Source: Prevotella sp. E9-3
GTDB lineage: Bacteria > Bacteroidota > Bacteroidia > Bacteroidales > Bacteroidaceae
Length of the DNA stretch: 64,000 nt
Reading direction: 5' to 3'
Assembly (NCBI RefSeq): GCF_022024015.1
Contig: NZ_CP091786.1
Location: 3,472,001 to 3,536,000 of the forward strand
Part shown: positions 42,611 through 52,282 of the stretch, in pieces
Layout: every line of letters begins with the position of its first letter
How positions within the stretch are numbered: the first letter of the stretch is position 1
Notes under the pieces: generated by a model
Told to the model about the DNA's origin: nothing
The model's input: the letters and a program-made list of their open reading frames with translations, nothing else
The model's database searches: none
Made by a program: the position numbers and the translations under genes

Positions 42611-43146
42611 AAGTTCACGCTTCCATAAGCGCGATGCTCTATGAAGCAGGGATGATTGGAGAAATCATTATCTTTACCATGCTCAAAAACAAATACACCT
42701 CCATCTTTCAATAGATTCTTTCCTAAAACGAGGTCGGGAATCTGTGGCAATTCCTTCAAGGCATAGGGAGGATCGGCAAAGATAAAATCAAACTGCTGAC
42801 GACAGCTTTTCAGGAAACGGAACACATCGGCACGCAATGGAACACACGAAGGTGTTGATGAGGGTGATGAACCCACTTCCAGTTTCTTCAGACAATCAGT
42901 GATGAAACGGTGATGGTCGCGATCCATCTCCACACTGACCACCTGACTACAGCCGCGCGACAGCATCTCAAGTGTGATACTTCCCGTACCTGAAAAAAGG
43001 TCGAGAGCAGTAGCACCCTCAAAGTCCAGATAGGCAGACAGTACGTTGAAAATATTCTCTTTGGCAAAATCGGTTGTCGGACGTGCCTTGAACGAACGGG
43101 GCACCTCAAAATGACGGCCTTTAAAGATTCCTGTAATAACTCGCAT
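42589..43146 (-). CDS. rsmD: 16S rRNA (guanine966-N2)-methyltransferase
   Basis: 185 residues. MRVITGIFKGRHFEVP, then RPTTDFAKENIFNVL, SAM motif I ALDLFSGTGSITLEMLSRG, and catalytic motif FIFADPPYALKE are the RsmD signatures. It methylates G966 of 16S rRNA. The C-terminal tail VNFSLFKLK is encoded by the duplicated 37-bp sequence. DUF3822 lies upstream on the same strand, as usual in Bacteroidetes. Confidence 0.93.
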   Translation of the reverse strand: MRVITGIFKGRHFEVPRSFKARPTTDFAKENIFNVLSAYLDFEGATALDLFSGTGSITLEMLSRGCSQVVSVEMDRDHHRFITDCLKKLEVGSSPSSTPSCVPLRADVFRFLKSCRQQFDFIFADPPYALKELPQIPDLVLGKNLLKDGGVFVFEHGKDNDFSNHPCFIEHRAYGSVNFSLFKLK

Positions 43147-43205
43147 AACTTCTTATTCCTCTATCTATACTCGTTGAGAATTATTGAGAAGTGTTGAAAA
43201 GAAAC

Positions 43206-44054
43206 TTAGTTCCTGGTCCCCATTTTTCCTTTTACAAACAACGTTTGAAGGTCATAGGGCATTCCCTTGATCTTCGTTACCTGTGCACGGTTAAAATCGG
43301 CCGAAGGATTTATCACATACACTTTCTGCAGGAACTTACGCAACTCTCCCAGCAATTCATCACGCTCAATACCGCTGAGCGTTTCACCTTGAAACACATC
43401 GCCCACCAGATGCAACTCGTCATTCTGCTGGTTCATCTGTAACTGATTCCATACATAAAGCAAATAGAAAACTGCATCGCGCATGTATTTCACATCATAG
43501 GAGTTACAGAATTTGAAACGGTTCTGCTGAAAACAGAACACATCCAGTCTGCGTTCATGGAAATAGCCGAAGAGTTTCTGATTAGAGCCTGTAAAACTAC
43601 GCTGATGCAGATGATTCCATACGGGCATCATAACCGGAAGAATCGTCACATCCTGAAAATGATCATCGACCACCAGTTTCAAGTCTTTGCTCAACGACGA
43701 CACCGCCACCACATTCAAATCGGGCAAAGCGGTGCTGAACAGTACATTCTGCTCATTACCAGGGAATGCCTGGTCGTACATTGTCTTTGACTCATTCTCA
43801 TCATACAGACTCAGTGGCACCATCAGCACATCGCTGTCCACTATCAGTCGGGCTTTTGAGGGAATCTGCTTCAGAAAGTCCATCGATTTAAAAGCCTCAC
43901 GAAGGTTTGCGGGCATCGACACACCGCTCTTCACCACATAAGGCTCAAACAACACCTTCGTGTTTTGCTCATCGGGCATTGAGAACGACAGTGTTCCACG
44001 TCCCACTCGAATGGTCATTCTGAGATTGTTGATGATTTTTTCGGGCTTTTCCAT
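43206..44054 (-). CDS. DUF3822 family protein
   Basis: 282 residues, no signal peptide. The pattern (RMTIRVGRGTLSFSMPDE near the start, LIVDSDVLMVPLSLYD, then KLVVDDHFQDVTILPVMMPVW and a second actin-like half with HERRLDVFCFQQNRFKFCNSY) fits DUF3822, whose members resemble an ASKHA/type IV pilus ATPase-like fold without clear enzyme residues. In this phylum it commonly sits directly before rsmD. The function is not known. Confidence 0.82.
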   Translation of the reverse strand: MEKPEKIINNLRMTIRVGRGTLSFSMPDEQNTKVLFEPYVVKSGVSMPANLREAFKSMDFLKQIPSKARLIVDSDVLMVPLSLYDENESKTMYDQAFPGNEQNVLFSTALPDLNVVAVSSLSKDLKLVVDDHFQDVTILPVMMPVWNHLHQRSFTGSNQKLFGYFHERRLDVFCFQQNRFKFCNSYDVKYMRDAVFYLLYVWNQLQMNQQNDELHLVGDVFQGETLSGIERDELLGELRKFLQKVYVINPSADFNRAQVTKIKGMPYDLQTLFVKGKMGTRN

Positions 44055-44081
44055 ATTTCTTTCTTCTCGGAATACAGGTTT

Positions 44082-45335
44082 TTAGCTCTTCGGTTCTACG
44101 GTCACCAGTTTGAACAACTTATCGCTGGGGCGTATCTTTCCTGTGACAGGAATAGCAATACGTGTTCCTTGAGGAGCCTCTTCCACAGGATTTCCATCAT
44201 TGTCGTGAATCTCTGTAGCGGTAAGATACATCACGCCTGTAGTTGGTCCGGTAACCAGAAGTTTATCTCCAAGTTTGAAGGTTGTAGCCTCCACAGAGAA
44301 CTCTGCTACGCCCAGACGCGAGAAATATTTTACACCACGGCCCACATAGACCTTGCGCTCGGTAGCGTTCGAACCATAGCTGGTGTTCCACTCGCCCAGT
44401 GTCTGTCCCTGATAGTATCCATCCCAGAAACCGCGGTTGAACACACGTGCCAACTGCTCGTCCCATTGGTCTTTCCTGTCTTCAGTAAAGGTACCGTCAA
44501 GTACGGCCTGAATAGCTTCTTTATAGCACTTCACCACCGTATATACATATTCAGGACCACGGGCACGGCCCTCTATCTTGAACACCCTTACGCCACTGTT
44601 CATCATCTTGTCGATGAAGCGAACGGTTTTCAGATCCTTGGGCGACATGATATACTTATTATCTATCTCCAACTGATGACCAGTCTCGTTGTCGGTGACG
44701 GTATAGCTGCGGCGACAAATCTGCACGCACTCACCACGGTTGGCCGAACGGTTGGCATTATCCAGACTCATGTAGCACTTGCCACTGATAGCCATACAGA
44801 GGGCTCCATGACAGAACATCTCTATACGTATCTGTTCGCCGCTGGGGCCGCAAATATGCTCTTCCTCAATATGACGGTAGATATCGGCCACCTGCTCCAT
44901 GCGCAACTCACGGGCCAGCACCACCACATCGGCAAACTGGGCGTAGAAGCGCAATGCCTCGATATTCGAAATATTCAGCTGTGTAGAAAGGTGCACTTCC
45001 TGTCCCACCTTTCTACAATAAGTCATCACGGCCACATCGCTGGCTATGACAGCTGATATTTCCGCTTCATGGGCAGCATCAATAATCTGATGCATCAGTT
45101 CAATATCTTCCTCGTAGATGATGGTATTTACTGTCAGATAGCTCTTCATGCCATGCTCACGACAGGTAGCAGCTATCTCACGCAAATCATCGATTGTAAA
45201 TGTAGAGGCAGAGTGGGCACGCATGTTCAGTTTCTCTATACCGAAATAAATGCTATCGGCACCTGCCTGAATGGCTGCGGCCAGCGATTCGCGCGAGCCG
45301 ACGGGAGCCATAATTTCAAAATCGTTTAGTTTCAT
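44082..45335 (-). CDS. U32-family (YegQ/TrhP-like) RNA hydroxylation protein
   Basis: 417 residues from MKLNDFEIMAPVGSRESLAA at 45335, set by the promoter element at 45341-45348. The N-terminal TIM-barrel-like half has AGADSIYFGIEKLNMRA and EISAVIASDVAVMTYCRKVG. The U32 signature is IEMFCHGALCMAISGKCYMS, with further Cys residues in GECVQICRRSY that can hold an iron-sulfur cluster. The C-terminal beta-barrel ends KIRPSDKLFKLVTVEP. Members once called collagenase-like proteases are now linked to prephenate-dependent tRNA (TrhP) or 23S rRNA (RlhA) hydroxylation; which applies here is not decidable. Confidence 0.88.
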   Translation of the reverse strand: MKLNDFEIMAPVGSRESLAAAIQAGADSIYFGIEKLNMRAHSASTFTIDDLREIAATCREHGMKSYLTVNTIIYEEDIELMHQIIDAAHEAEISAVIASDVAVMTYCRKVGQEVHLSTQLNISNIEALRFYAQFADVVVLARELRMEQVADIYRHIEEEHICGPSGEQIRIEMFCHGALCMAISGKCYMSLDNANRSANRGECVQICRRSYTVTDNETGHQLEIDNKYIMSPKDLKTVRFIDKMMNSGVRVFKIEGRARGPEYVYTVVKCYKEAIQAVLDGTFTEDRKDQWDEQLARVFNRGFWDGYYQGQTLGEWNTSYGSNATERKVYVGRGVKYFSRLGVAEFSVEATTFKLGDKLLVTGPTTGVMYLTATEIHDNDGNPVEEAPQGTRIAIPVTGKIRPSDKLFKLVTVEPKS

Positions 45336-45340
45336 GGATG

Positions 45341-45348
45341 CAAAATTA
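45341..45348 (-). promoter_or_regulatory. -7 element of the U32 gene
   Basis: CAAAATTA on plus gives TAATTTTG on minus. It lies immediately before the start at 45335, implying a very short leader and excluding the longer frame to 45371. Confidence 0.45.
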
Positions 45349-45394
45349 CTGAAAAGATAGTAAAACGCCAAATATATTTCACCTTTTCAGACTA

Positions 45395-48262
45395 CTACCT
45401 ACGGACGTCTTCCTTCCTCAGTTCCACAACTTTACCATATCGGGCAAGGGCTTTCATGTCAGTAAGTTTCCTATCGCCAATCACCACCCAAACGCGGTTT
45501 TTATGACTGGCAACATGTTGCTTATGGAACTGCTCCATTTCCTTGGCAGTAACTTTCGACACAAGGCCTGCCATCTCTGTCTCGGGATTAACGGTATAGC
45601 CATCCCGACGCTGATTGGCCACATACTTTCCTACCGTACGGAAGGTGGGGAATGCATTCTGAATATCGTTGAGCACACCCTGACGTGCTGCCTCCAGGTT
45701 CTCCGTCTTCATCGGCATCTGATGCAACAGGCTGTCAATGGTTGAAAGGGCTTCCATCGTTTTGTCGGCTTGTGTACCGGTCACCGTCACATAGCCCTGC
45801 ATCTCATTGGGATGAAGCGCCATACTGGTAGTAAACTCTTTTCCTCCCGTTGAATAGGCCAGCGAACGGAACTCACGCACGTTCTGGAACAGCACCGACG
45901 ACATGCTACCACCGAAATACTCACTCCACAAACGGAACACCGCACGCTCTTGAGCCGTTGGCAGTGCATCGATGGCGTCGTAGCTCATCACCAGGTTCTG
46001 ACGCGACTTAGGCACATGGTAGAAGAACACCGTCGGCTCGTCGTATTGCTGGGCAGGACGGAAAGTGTCGGCCTGTTGGCGACGGCATTGCGACAAAGGC
46101 AGTGTCTGTTTCATCAGGCTTGACACCTCACTTACAGGTTTCTTTCCGCTATAGAACAGTTTACACTCATACTGTTGCAACTCGTGGAAGAGGTTGAGCA
46201 AGTCCTCGTTCTTCAAAGCTTTCACCTCTTTTTTATTTAGCTGGGTGAGATAAGCAGATTTTTGGCCGTAGAGTACCTTGTGAATCATTGGTCCTATCAC
46301 ATCGTCTTTCTGTTTGCCAAAAGCCTTACGCTCCACCTTGTCGTTATCTTTCAACTCCTTGAGCGCTTTATCGTCGCCCTTAGCTGAATGCAGAAAATGC
46401 GCCAACAGCTTGAGTGCTGGTTCCAGCTGACTTTCCGGTCCGGTGAGATTAATACTGAAAGCCACGTCGCCAGGCACTATCTCCATCGTGGTACTGATGC
46501 GCTGCCAGGCTTGTTCCAATTGCTGTTTCTTCAGTGAGTCGGTGCCCAACTGCGACAAATAGTCGGCCAGATGTTTAAGGGCCGGTGTGTGCAGATCGCC
46601 ATCCTTATATCTGATGGTAAACGAGAAAATATCGTTCACCGGGTTCTCCTTATAATATAGTGGTGTATGCGATTCAAGCTGAATCATCGTCACATCCCGT
46701 TCAAGGTCAACAGTACGTATCGTTGCATGCTCCACCGGCAACTGCTCCAGCTGACGGGCAAAGTCCGACTTCGCATCAGTGTTCTTCGGGTTCACGGGCT
46801 TGTAGCCGGGCTGTTTCAGTGTTTCTTTGTCGGGTGTTCCGTATTTCTTGACCAGTGTGATATAGTTGGCACCATAGTATTTCCTGGCCGCAGCCACTAC
46901 ATCCTGCTTTGTCAGTCTGCGTATATTCTCTATTTTGTTGAGCACATCCTGCCAGGTGCGCCCTTTAAAGAAAACGGATATCAGCAGATCCGAACGACTG
47001 TCGATAGTTTCCAAGTCACGCTGTGCCTCCATCACCATTTCTTGCTTCAGGGCTTCCATCTGCTCGTCAGTAAACTCGCCGTCCATCACCTTTTTGATCT
47101 GCTCCATAACACGGGCCTCAGCCTTTTTCATCTTACCGAAGAGGTTGGGAATGACCACAATGCCAGAACCTGCTGCATCATCCAACGAGGCACTCATAGC
47201 CGCAGCCATCATCAACTTGTGTTCGTTGACCAACGAATCCAGAAGGCCAGCCTTACCGTTATATAGCAGCTTGTTAGCCAAGTCGAGCGCATTAGCATCT
47301 GCCTCAAACTCTGTTGGAGCCTTGAATATCAAAGCCTCAGCACCAATCAGTGGGATTGGCAGTTTTATCTCCTCACGCTCGCCGGCCGCAATCGTAGGCA
47401 TAGGACTCTTAATTCGCTCTGGCGCAGGACCGGTCTGCACACGCCCGAAGGTCTTCTCCAGCAATACTATCAGCGCTGCGTCAGGCTTGATATCGCCACA
47501 AAGAATCAGGCCCATGTTTGATGCCACATAGTATTTCTTGAAAAAGGCTGCCATATCCGACAGTCGCGGATTCTTCAGACTCTCGGTAGAACCGATGATA
47601 GGATAGGCATAAGGCTGAGTCTTGAACACGGCACTGAATATCTTTTCCTGCGCATCGCCCATATTATCGGCAGCGCGGTTCTTCTCCTCATAGACATTCT
47701 CCAGTTCGCCCTGAAAACCGCGGAACACTGGTTTTATCAGGCGTTCAGAATTAAGCCAGCACCATTGTTCCAAGAACTGAGGGAGGAACGAGTTATGGTA
47801 AAAGGTCATATCATAGCTTGTGCCAGCATTCAGTTCGCTACCGCCATACTTTGAGATGAGCCGTCCGAACTCATTGGGAATGATATAGTCGGCGGCCTTG
47901 AGACTCAGTTCGTTGATATGCTTCTGAATATGAGTGCGCGCTGCCTCATCCTTTGTTCTGCTCAGCAGGTCGTATGCAGCAGAGATACTGTCCAGCCACG
48001 GCTTTTCTCTCTCATAGTCGGTAGTTCCTATACGGTCGGTACCCTTAAACATGATATGTTCAAAGTAGTGGGCTATACCCGTATTGGGACAGTCCTTGGC
48101 ACCAGCCTTCACCACTACGGCGCCAAACACCTTTGGCTGCGAGTGGTCCTCGTTCAGCCAAACGGTCATGCCGTTACTGAGTTTCAATTCCTTGATATCC
48201 AACTGTGCCTGGACAGACAGACTTATAAAGGCTGCTGCAAAAAGAAAAGCAATACGTCTCAT
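45395..48262 (-). CDS. M16 family zinc metalloprotease (two-domain, secreted)
   Basis: 955 residues with a signal peptide (MRRIAFLFAAAFISLSVQAQ). The first M16 domain has the inverted zinc motif GIAHYFEHIMFKGT (HxxEH) with the distal Glu in ENVYEEKNRAADNM. The second M16 pair (about residues 520-950) lacks the motif, as in pitrilysin-like enzymes, and has REFRSLAYSTGGKEF. It should digest peptides in the periplasm or at the surface. It lies 22 bases after the cysS terminator and has no clear promoter of its own. Confidence 0.93.
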   Translation of the reverse strand: MRRIAFLFAAAFISLSVQAQLDIKELKLSNGMTVWLNEDHSQPKVFGAVVVKAGAKDCPNTGIAHYFEHIMFKGTDRIGTTDYEREKPWLDSISAAYDLLSRTKDEAARTHIQKHINELSLKAADYIIPNEFGRLISKYGGSELNAGTSYDMTFYHNSFLPQFLEQWCWLNSERLIKPVFRGFQGELENVYEEKNRAADNMGDAQEKIFSAVFKTQPYAYPIIGSTESLKNPRLSDMAAFFKKYYVASNMGLILCGDIKPDAALIVLLEKTFGRVQTGPAPERIKSPMPTIAAGEREEIKLPIPLIGAEALIFKAPTEFEADANALDLANKLLYNGKAGLLDSLVNEHKLMMAAAMSASLDDAAGSGIVVIPNLFGKMKKAEARVMEQIKKVMDGEFTDEQMEALKQEMVMEAQRDLETIDSRSDLLISVFFKGRTWQDVLNKIENIRRLTKQDVVAAARKYYGANYITLVKKYGTPDKETLKQPGYKPVNPKNTDAKSDFARQLEQLPVEHATIRTVDLERDVTMIQLESHTPLYYKENPVNDIFSFTIRYKDGDLHTPALKHLADYLSQLGTDSLKKQQLEQAWQRISTTMEIVPGDVAFSINLTGPESQLEPALKLLAHFLHSAKGDDKALKELKDNDKVERKAFGKQKDDVIGPMIHKVLYGQKSAYLTQLNKKEVKALKNEDLLNLFHELQQYECKLFYSGKKPVSEVSSLMKQTLPLSQCRRQQADTFRPAQQYDEPTVFFYHVPKSRQNLVMSYDAIDALPTAQERAVFRLWSEYFGGSMSSVLFQNVREFRSLAYSTGGKEFTTSMALHPNEMQGYVTVTGTQADKTMEALSTIDSLLHQMPMKTENLEAARQGVLNDIQNAFPTFRTVGKYVANQRRDGYTVNPETEMAGLVSKVTAKEMEQFHKQHVASHKNRVWVVIGDRKLTDMKALARYGKVVELRKEDVRR

Positions 48263-48283
48263 ATTCGTTATAGTTTAAAAAAA

Positions 48284-48307
48284 ATCCCCGTTCGCCAGAA
48301 CGAGGAT
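48284..48307 (-). terminator. Terminator of cysS
   Basis: On the minus strand ATCCTCGTT pairs with AACGGGGAT around CTGGCG, followed by eight Ts. It ends cysS transcripts just before the M16 gene. Confidence 0.8.
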
Positions 48308-48331
48308 AATTGGTTTTATCTTGCAACTAGC

Positions 48332-49825
48332 TTACTTGTTCAATTTCCAAGTGACGCCGTCTTTCGTGTCTTTCACCTCAAAGCCGGCAGCAGCCAGCTC
48401 ATCGCGAATCTGGTCGCTGGTGGCCCAGTCCTTATTGGCCTTAGCCTTGGCACGCAGGTCGAGCACCATGTCAACCACCTTTCCGAAAGCTTCCTCACGG
48501 CCAGCGTTATCGGCACCGGCATTCTGAGGCTGCAGACCCAGGATGTCGAAAGCGAAGAGGTGCATCACCTCTTTCAGTTCCTTCAGGCAGTCGGGACAGA
48601 TGGTGGCCTTGTGGTCAATAAGTTTGTTTACCACTGTGCAAGCCTCAAACAGATAGCTCAGCACCTGTGGAGTAGCCAAGTCGTCGTTCATGGCGTCATA
48701 GCACTTCTCACGCAGCGACTTCACTATCTTGTCGGTTTCGGCATCACACTTGTCAGAAGCCTGAACACGCTCCAGATCGTTGATTCCGTTCATCAGTTTC
48801 TCCAGTCCTTTCTCGGCAGCCTGCAGAGCCTCATCGCTGAAATCTACGGTGCCGCGATAGTGGGCCGAGAGGATGAAGAAACGAATCACCATGGGCGAAT
48901 AGGCTTTCGACAGCAGCTCGTGCTTGCCGGTGAAGAACTGTTCCAGGGTGATGAAGTTGTTGTATGACTTACCCATCTTCTGTCCGTTGATGGTCAGCAT
49001 GTTGTTGTGCATCCAGTATTTCACGGCAGGATGACCCATCGAAGCCACGGCCTGTGCTATCTCGCACTCGTGATGGGGGAACACCAGGTCCATACCGCCG
49101 CCATGGATATCGAACTCTTCACCCAGGTACTTACGTCCCATGGCCGTGCACTCACAGTGCCAACCTGGGAAACCGTCGCTCCAAGGCGATGGCCAGCGCA
49201 TGATGTGTTCGGGCTGAGCCTTCTTCCACAAAGCGAAGTCAGCCTGATTGTGCTTCTCGCCGATACCGTCCAGCTCACGACTGGCATCCTTAATATTCTC
49301 CAGTGAACGACCGGAGAGGATTCCGTACTTATGTTTCTTGTTGTAAGCCTCAATATCGAAATACACCGAACCGTTCGACACATAGGCAAAACCGTTGTCC
49401 ATAATCTGCTTCACCAGTTGCTGCTGCTCGATGATATGTCCGGTGGCATGCGGCTCGATAGAAGGGCGCAAGCATCCTAATGCGTCCATTGCCTGATGGT
49501 AGCGGTTGGTATAGTACTGAGCTATCTCCATAGGCTCCAACTGCTCCAGGCGCGCTTTCTTAGCTATCTTGTCCTCGCCTTCGTCGGCATCGTGCTCCAA
49601 GTGGCCTACATCGGTAATGTTGCGCACATAGCGCACCTTATAGCCCAGATGTTTCAGATAGCGGAACACCAAATCGAACGTAATGGCCGGACGTGCATGA
49701 CCCAGATGGGGATCACCATAAACGGTGGGACCACACACATACATACCCACGTTGGGGGCATGCAGGGGTTCGAAACGTTCTTTCTGTCGCGTCAGCGTGT
49801 TATAGATAACAAGTTTTGATTCCAT
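48332..49825 (-). CDS. cysS: Cysteinyl-tRNA synthetase
   Basis: 497 residues from [20 protein letters not shown] at 49825; a longer frame to 49885 crosses the promoter. HIGH-type motif [19 protein letters not shown] with the zinc Cys in MYVCGP, zinc ligands again in [12 protein letters not shown] and HHECEIAQ, and the KMSKS loop [14 protein letters not shown]. It charges tRNA-Cys. The gene diverges from the YitT gene across a compact two-way promoter. Confidence 0.97.
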   Translation of the reverse strand: MESKLVIYNTLTRQKERFEPLHAPNVGMYVCGPTVYGDPHLGHARPAITFDLVFRYLKHLGYKVRYVRNITDVGHLEHDADEGEDKIAKKARLEQLEPMEIAQYYTNRYHQAMDALGCLRPSIEPHATGHIIEQQQLVKQIMDNGFAYVSNGSVYFDIEAYNKKHKYGILSGRSLENIKDASRELDGIGEKHNQADFALWKKAQPEHIMRWPSPWSDGFPGWHCECTAMGRKYLGEEFDIHGGGMDLVFPHHECEIAQAVASMGHPAVKYWMHNNMLTINGQKMGKSYNNFITLEQFFTGKHELLSKAYSPMVIRFFILSAHYRGTVDFSDEALQAAEKGLEKLMNGINDLERVQASDKCDAETDKIVKSLREKCYDAMNDDLATPQVLSYLFEACTVVNKLIDHKATICPDCLKELKEVMHLFAFDILGLQPQNAGADNAGREEAFGKVVDMVLDLRAKAKANKDWATSDQIRDELAAAGFEVKDTKDGVTWKLNK

Positions 49826-49857
49826 GAGTTCTATCTTTTTAATCCTTAAATATGGTG

Positions 49858-49916
49858 CAAAGGTACGAAATAATTCATAATTCATTATTTATAATTTATA
49901 TTTTTTCATACCTTTG
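49858..49916. promoter_or_regulatory. Divergent cysS/YitT promoter pair enclosing a short repeat
   Basis: CAAAGGTA at 49858-49865 (minus TACCTTTG, for cysS) and TACCTTTG at 49909-49916 (plus, for the YitT gene) are near mirror images. The AT-rich array between them (ATAATTCATAATTCATTATT) belongs to the short repeat family and occupies both upstream promoter regions. Confidence 0.65.
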
Positions 49917-49941
49917 CAGCCAAATATTTCAAAAACTATTC

Positions 49942-50877
49942 ATGGTAAGACCCAATTTGACCAAGGCAGGTATTCTGGCCGAAGTTCGCGACTATCTGGT
50001 AATTGGCATCGGTATGCTGAGCTACTGTATCGGATGGGGTATTTTTCTTCTGCCAAACAACATCACCACGGGTGGTGTGGCCGGTGTTTCATCTATTCTT
50101 TTTTGGGGAACAGGCATACCCGTCCAGGCTTCCTATTTCGTTATCAATGCTCTTTTATTGTTGGCTGCCCTACGCATACTGGGTTGGAAATTCTGCGTAA
50201 GGACTGTCTATGCCGTATCGGTGCTAACCGTCGGTGTTGGTCTTGTCACGGCCAACTACAGTGGTCACTTGCTGGCCGACCAGCCGTTTATGGCCGCCAT
50301 CATCGGTGCGGTGTTCTGCGGTTGCGGTGTTGGACTGGGCCTTTCCAGCAATGGTTCAACGGGCGGTACTGACATCATTGCCGCCATCATCAATAAGTAT
50401 CGTGACATCTCTTTGGGGCGTGTTATCATGATTTGCGACGTAATCATCATCACCAGCAGTTACATGGTATTGAAAGACTGGGAGAAAGTGATCTATGGCT
50501 ACGTGGTACTCTATGTCACCGCTTTCTGTATCGACCAGGTAGTCAATTCACGTCGTTCTTCCGTTCAGTTCTTTATCATCAGCGACAAGTGGCGCGAGAT
50601 AGGCCAGCGCATCAACCGTGAGCCTCATCGTGGCTGCACCGTTGTCGATGCCCAGGGATTCTATTCTGGCAAGGAAGTAAAGATGCTGTTCGTACTGGCC
50701 AAGCGCCGCCAGAGCAGTCTGATATTCCATATCATCAACGATGTTGACCCTGCCGCGTTTGTATCACAGAGTGCCGTTATCGGCGTGTATGGTGAAGGTT
50801 TCGATCAGTTCCGTGGCAAGCGCAAGTCCACACACACTACCCCTACTCCTACCCCCCAACTTTCTGATTCTAAATGA
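49942..50877 (+). CDS. YitT/DUF2179 family membrane protein
   Basis: 311 residues from the ATG at 49942 (MVRPNLTKAGILAEV); an upstream frame from 49852 translates the promoter repeat and is rejected. Five or six hydrophobic segments carry the YitT pattern (GWGIFLLPNNITTGGVAGVS, LGLSSNGSTGGTDIIAAII). A cytosolic DUF2179 domain follows (about 225-300: EPHRGCTVVDAQGFYSGKEV and DPAAFVSQSAVIGVYGEGFD). The transported substrate is unknown. Its stop overlaps the next start by 4 bases. Confidence 0.88.
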   Translation: MVRPNLTKAGILAEVRDYLVIGIGMLSYCIGWGIFLLPNNITTGGVAGVSSILFWGTGIPVQASYFVINALLLLAALRILGWKFCVRTVYAVSVLTVGVGLVTANYSGHLLADQPFMAAIIGAVFCGCGVGLGLSSNGSTGGTDIIAAIINKYRDISLGRVIMICDVIIITSSYMVLKDWEKVIYGYVVLYVTAFCIDQVVNSRRSSVQFFIISDKWREIGQRINREPHRGCTVVDAQGFYSGKEVKMLFVLAKRRQSSLIFHIINDVDPAAFVSQSAVIGVYGEGFDQFRGKRKSTHTTPTPTPQLSDSK

Positions 50878-51521
50878 TTCGCTACACCCATAAAGAAGAG
50901 CTGTGGAACGTCTGGAGCCATGTAGGTGGTGTGGTGATGGGCGTTGTGGTGGGTGTCATCTTCATGATTATGGCCGTAGGTGCGGGTAGTGCCTGGGCCT
51001 CATTGGGTGTTAGTCTCTATTTGTTTGGCATGCTGGGCAGTTATGCCGCTTCCACCATCTATCATTCCCTACCCCTTCGTTCAAAATGGAGAGAGCGGTT
51101 GCGCCGCTGGGACCACGCTGCCATCTACTGGCATATAGCCGGCAGCTATTCGCCCCTCACCCTTGTAGCCCTTCGCGAACAAGGCTATTGGGGATGGTCG
51201 CTCTTCGCTTTTGTATGGCTGTGCGCCGTGGCAGGCACCATTGTCAGTTTTGTGCGACTGAAGGAACATTCCAATTTCGAAACCATTTGTTTTGTAGGCA
51301 TGGGCCTCAGTGTGCTCGTAGCCTTCAAGCCCCTTATCGATACCGTATCTACAGCAGCCGTCATTTGGATTATTGCCGAAGGCGTATGCTACATCACCGG
51401 CGCCGTGTTCTACTCGTTGAACAAGAAGAAATACATGCATTCGGTGTTCCATTTCTTCGTCCTTGCAGGCTCTATCTGCCATATCGTCGCCGTCTGGGAT
51501 GTATTGCTCGACTATTTGTAG
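50874..51521 (+). CDS. Hemolysin III/PAQR family membrane protein
   Basis: 215 residues, seven predicted membrane helices. The zinc-site pattern of PAQR/YqfA proteins is visible: STIYHSLP with Ser and His, WDHAAIYWHIAGSYSP with Asp, and MHSVFHFFVLAGSICHIVAV with two His near the C terminus. Bacterial homologues regulate membrane or energy metabolism; true haemolysis is doubtful. Translation is coupled to the YitT gene by a 4-base overlap. The gene is the last before the 51.5-kb intergenic element. Confidence 0.9.
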   Translation: MIRYTHKEELWNVWSHVGGVVMGVVVGVIFMIMAVGAGSAWASLGVSLYLFGMLGSYAASTIYHSLPLRSKWRERLRRWDHAAIYWHIAGSYSPLTLVALREQGYWGWSLFAFVWLCAVAGTIVSFVRLKEHSNFETICFVGMGLSVLVAFKPLIDTVSTAAVIWIIAEGVCYITGAVFYSLNKKKYMHSVFHFFVLAGSICHIVAVWDVLLDYL

Positions 51522-51590
51522 AAAAAATGAATACGCCGACGTGATTGAGGCATTGGTTGATAAATAGAACAATTTTGCTACTTTTTTTCA

Positions 51591-52150
51591 TGCTTACTGT
51601 GCTCAAAACTCGCTCCGAATTCACCAAACGCAAAGTGGGTCGGAAATACGCAAGTTTTGACTATTTCTGTCATTTTTTAGAACAGTCTGAATATCAACGG
51701 ATTGCGCATCTTTCATTATTCTCCTATTGTAGTATTTCTATTATGCAGCAATAGCACTTCTACTATACTACAACCACCATTCTATTGCAATGCAACTGCC
51801 ATTCTATTACATTGCAACTACCATTCAGTTGTAATGCAACCACCATTCAGTTGCAGTATAGCGGACATTCAGTTGCAGTGAAAAATAAGTGCTATTTCAC
51901 CATAACAGAAAAGACAATTCCATCCTATCAAGAAAAAATGCGCCAAAACATGCATTTTTCTATGAAAAAGCAGGAAAAAAGAGAAAAAACTAGTGTTTTT
52001 CAGCTCAAAGCAAGGATGCAAGAACATATGATTGAAGGTCAAAAAGATGGCTTCCCGTTCTAGATTGCGAATTTTATTTGTCTTGATTTTCGAAAAAAGT
52101 ATGAGAAAAAACAAGAGAAGAAATGGTGGAAAAAAAGGAGAAAAAAGTAG
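51591..52150. repeat. Dispersed 0.5-kb element, copy B
   Basis: Co-linear with 33448-33960, about 80 percent identical by eye. It shares CAAAACTCGC/GCAAGTTTTG inverted arms around GTGGGTCGGAAATACG, ATTTCTATTATGCAGCAAT, a 22-bp minisatellite (about 51766-51876, five units such as TGCAATGCAACTGCCATTCT), the AATAAGTGCTATTTCACCAT block and the TTCCCGTTCTAGATTG to GATTTTCGAAAAAA end. Copy B has one or two more units than copy A. The 1084-base gap between the hemolysin III gene and the MmeI-like gene contains this element followed by the promoter and leader at 52247-52601. Confidence 0.85.
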
Positions 52151-52246
52151 CCAACCAAGCCTAAGTTTTTTGTGATGTCATCGAAGCACTTTTTGATGAC
52201 TTAAGAACGGAGATTTTATTCGATAGCAAAATAAAATCCATTATAT

Positions 52247-52277
52247 TTTGTGTTATTCTCTTTTCTTTGTAATTTTG
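52247..52277 (+). promoter_or_regulatory. Promoter of the MmeI-like restriction gene and its leader RNA
   Basis: TTTG at 52247-52250 (-33) and TAATTTTG at 52270-52277 (-7, TAnnTTTG) are spaced 19 bases apart, the best consensus promoter in the window. Transcription should begin near 52283, giving a leader of about 320 nucleotides before the ATG at 52606. Confidence 0.7.
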
Positions 52278-52282
52278 CAATC

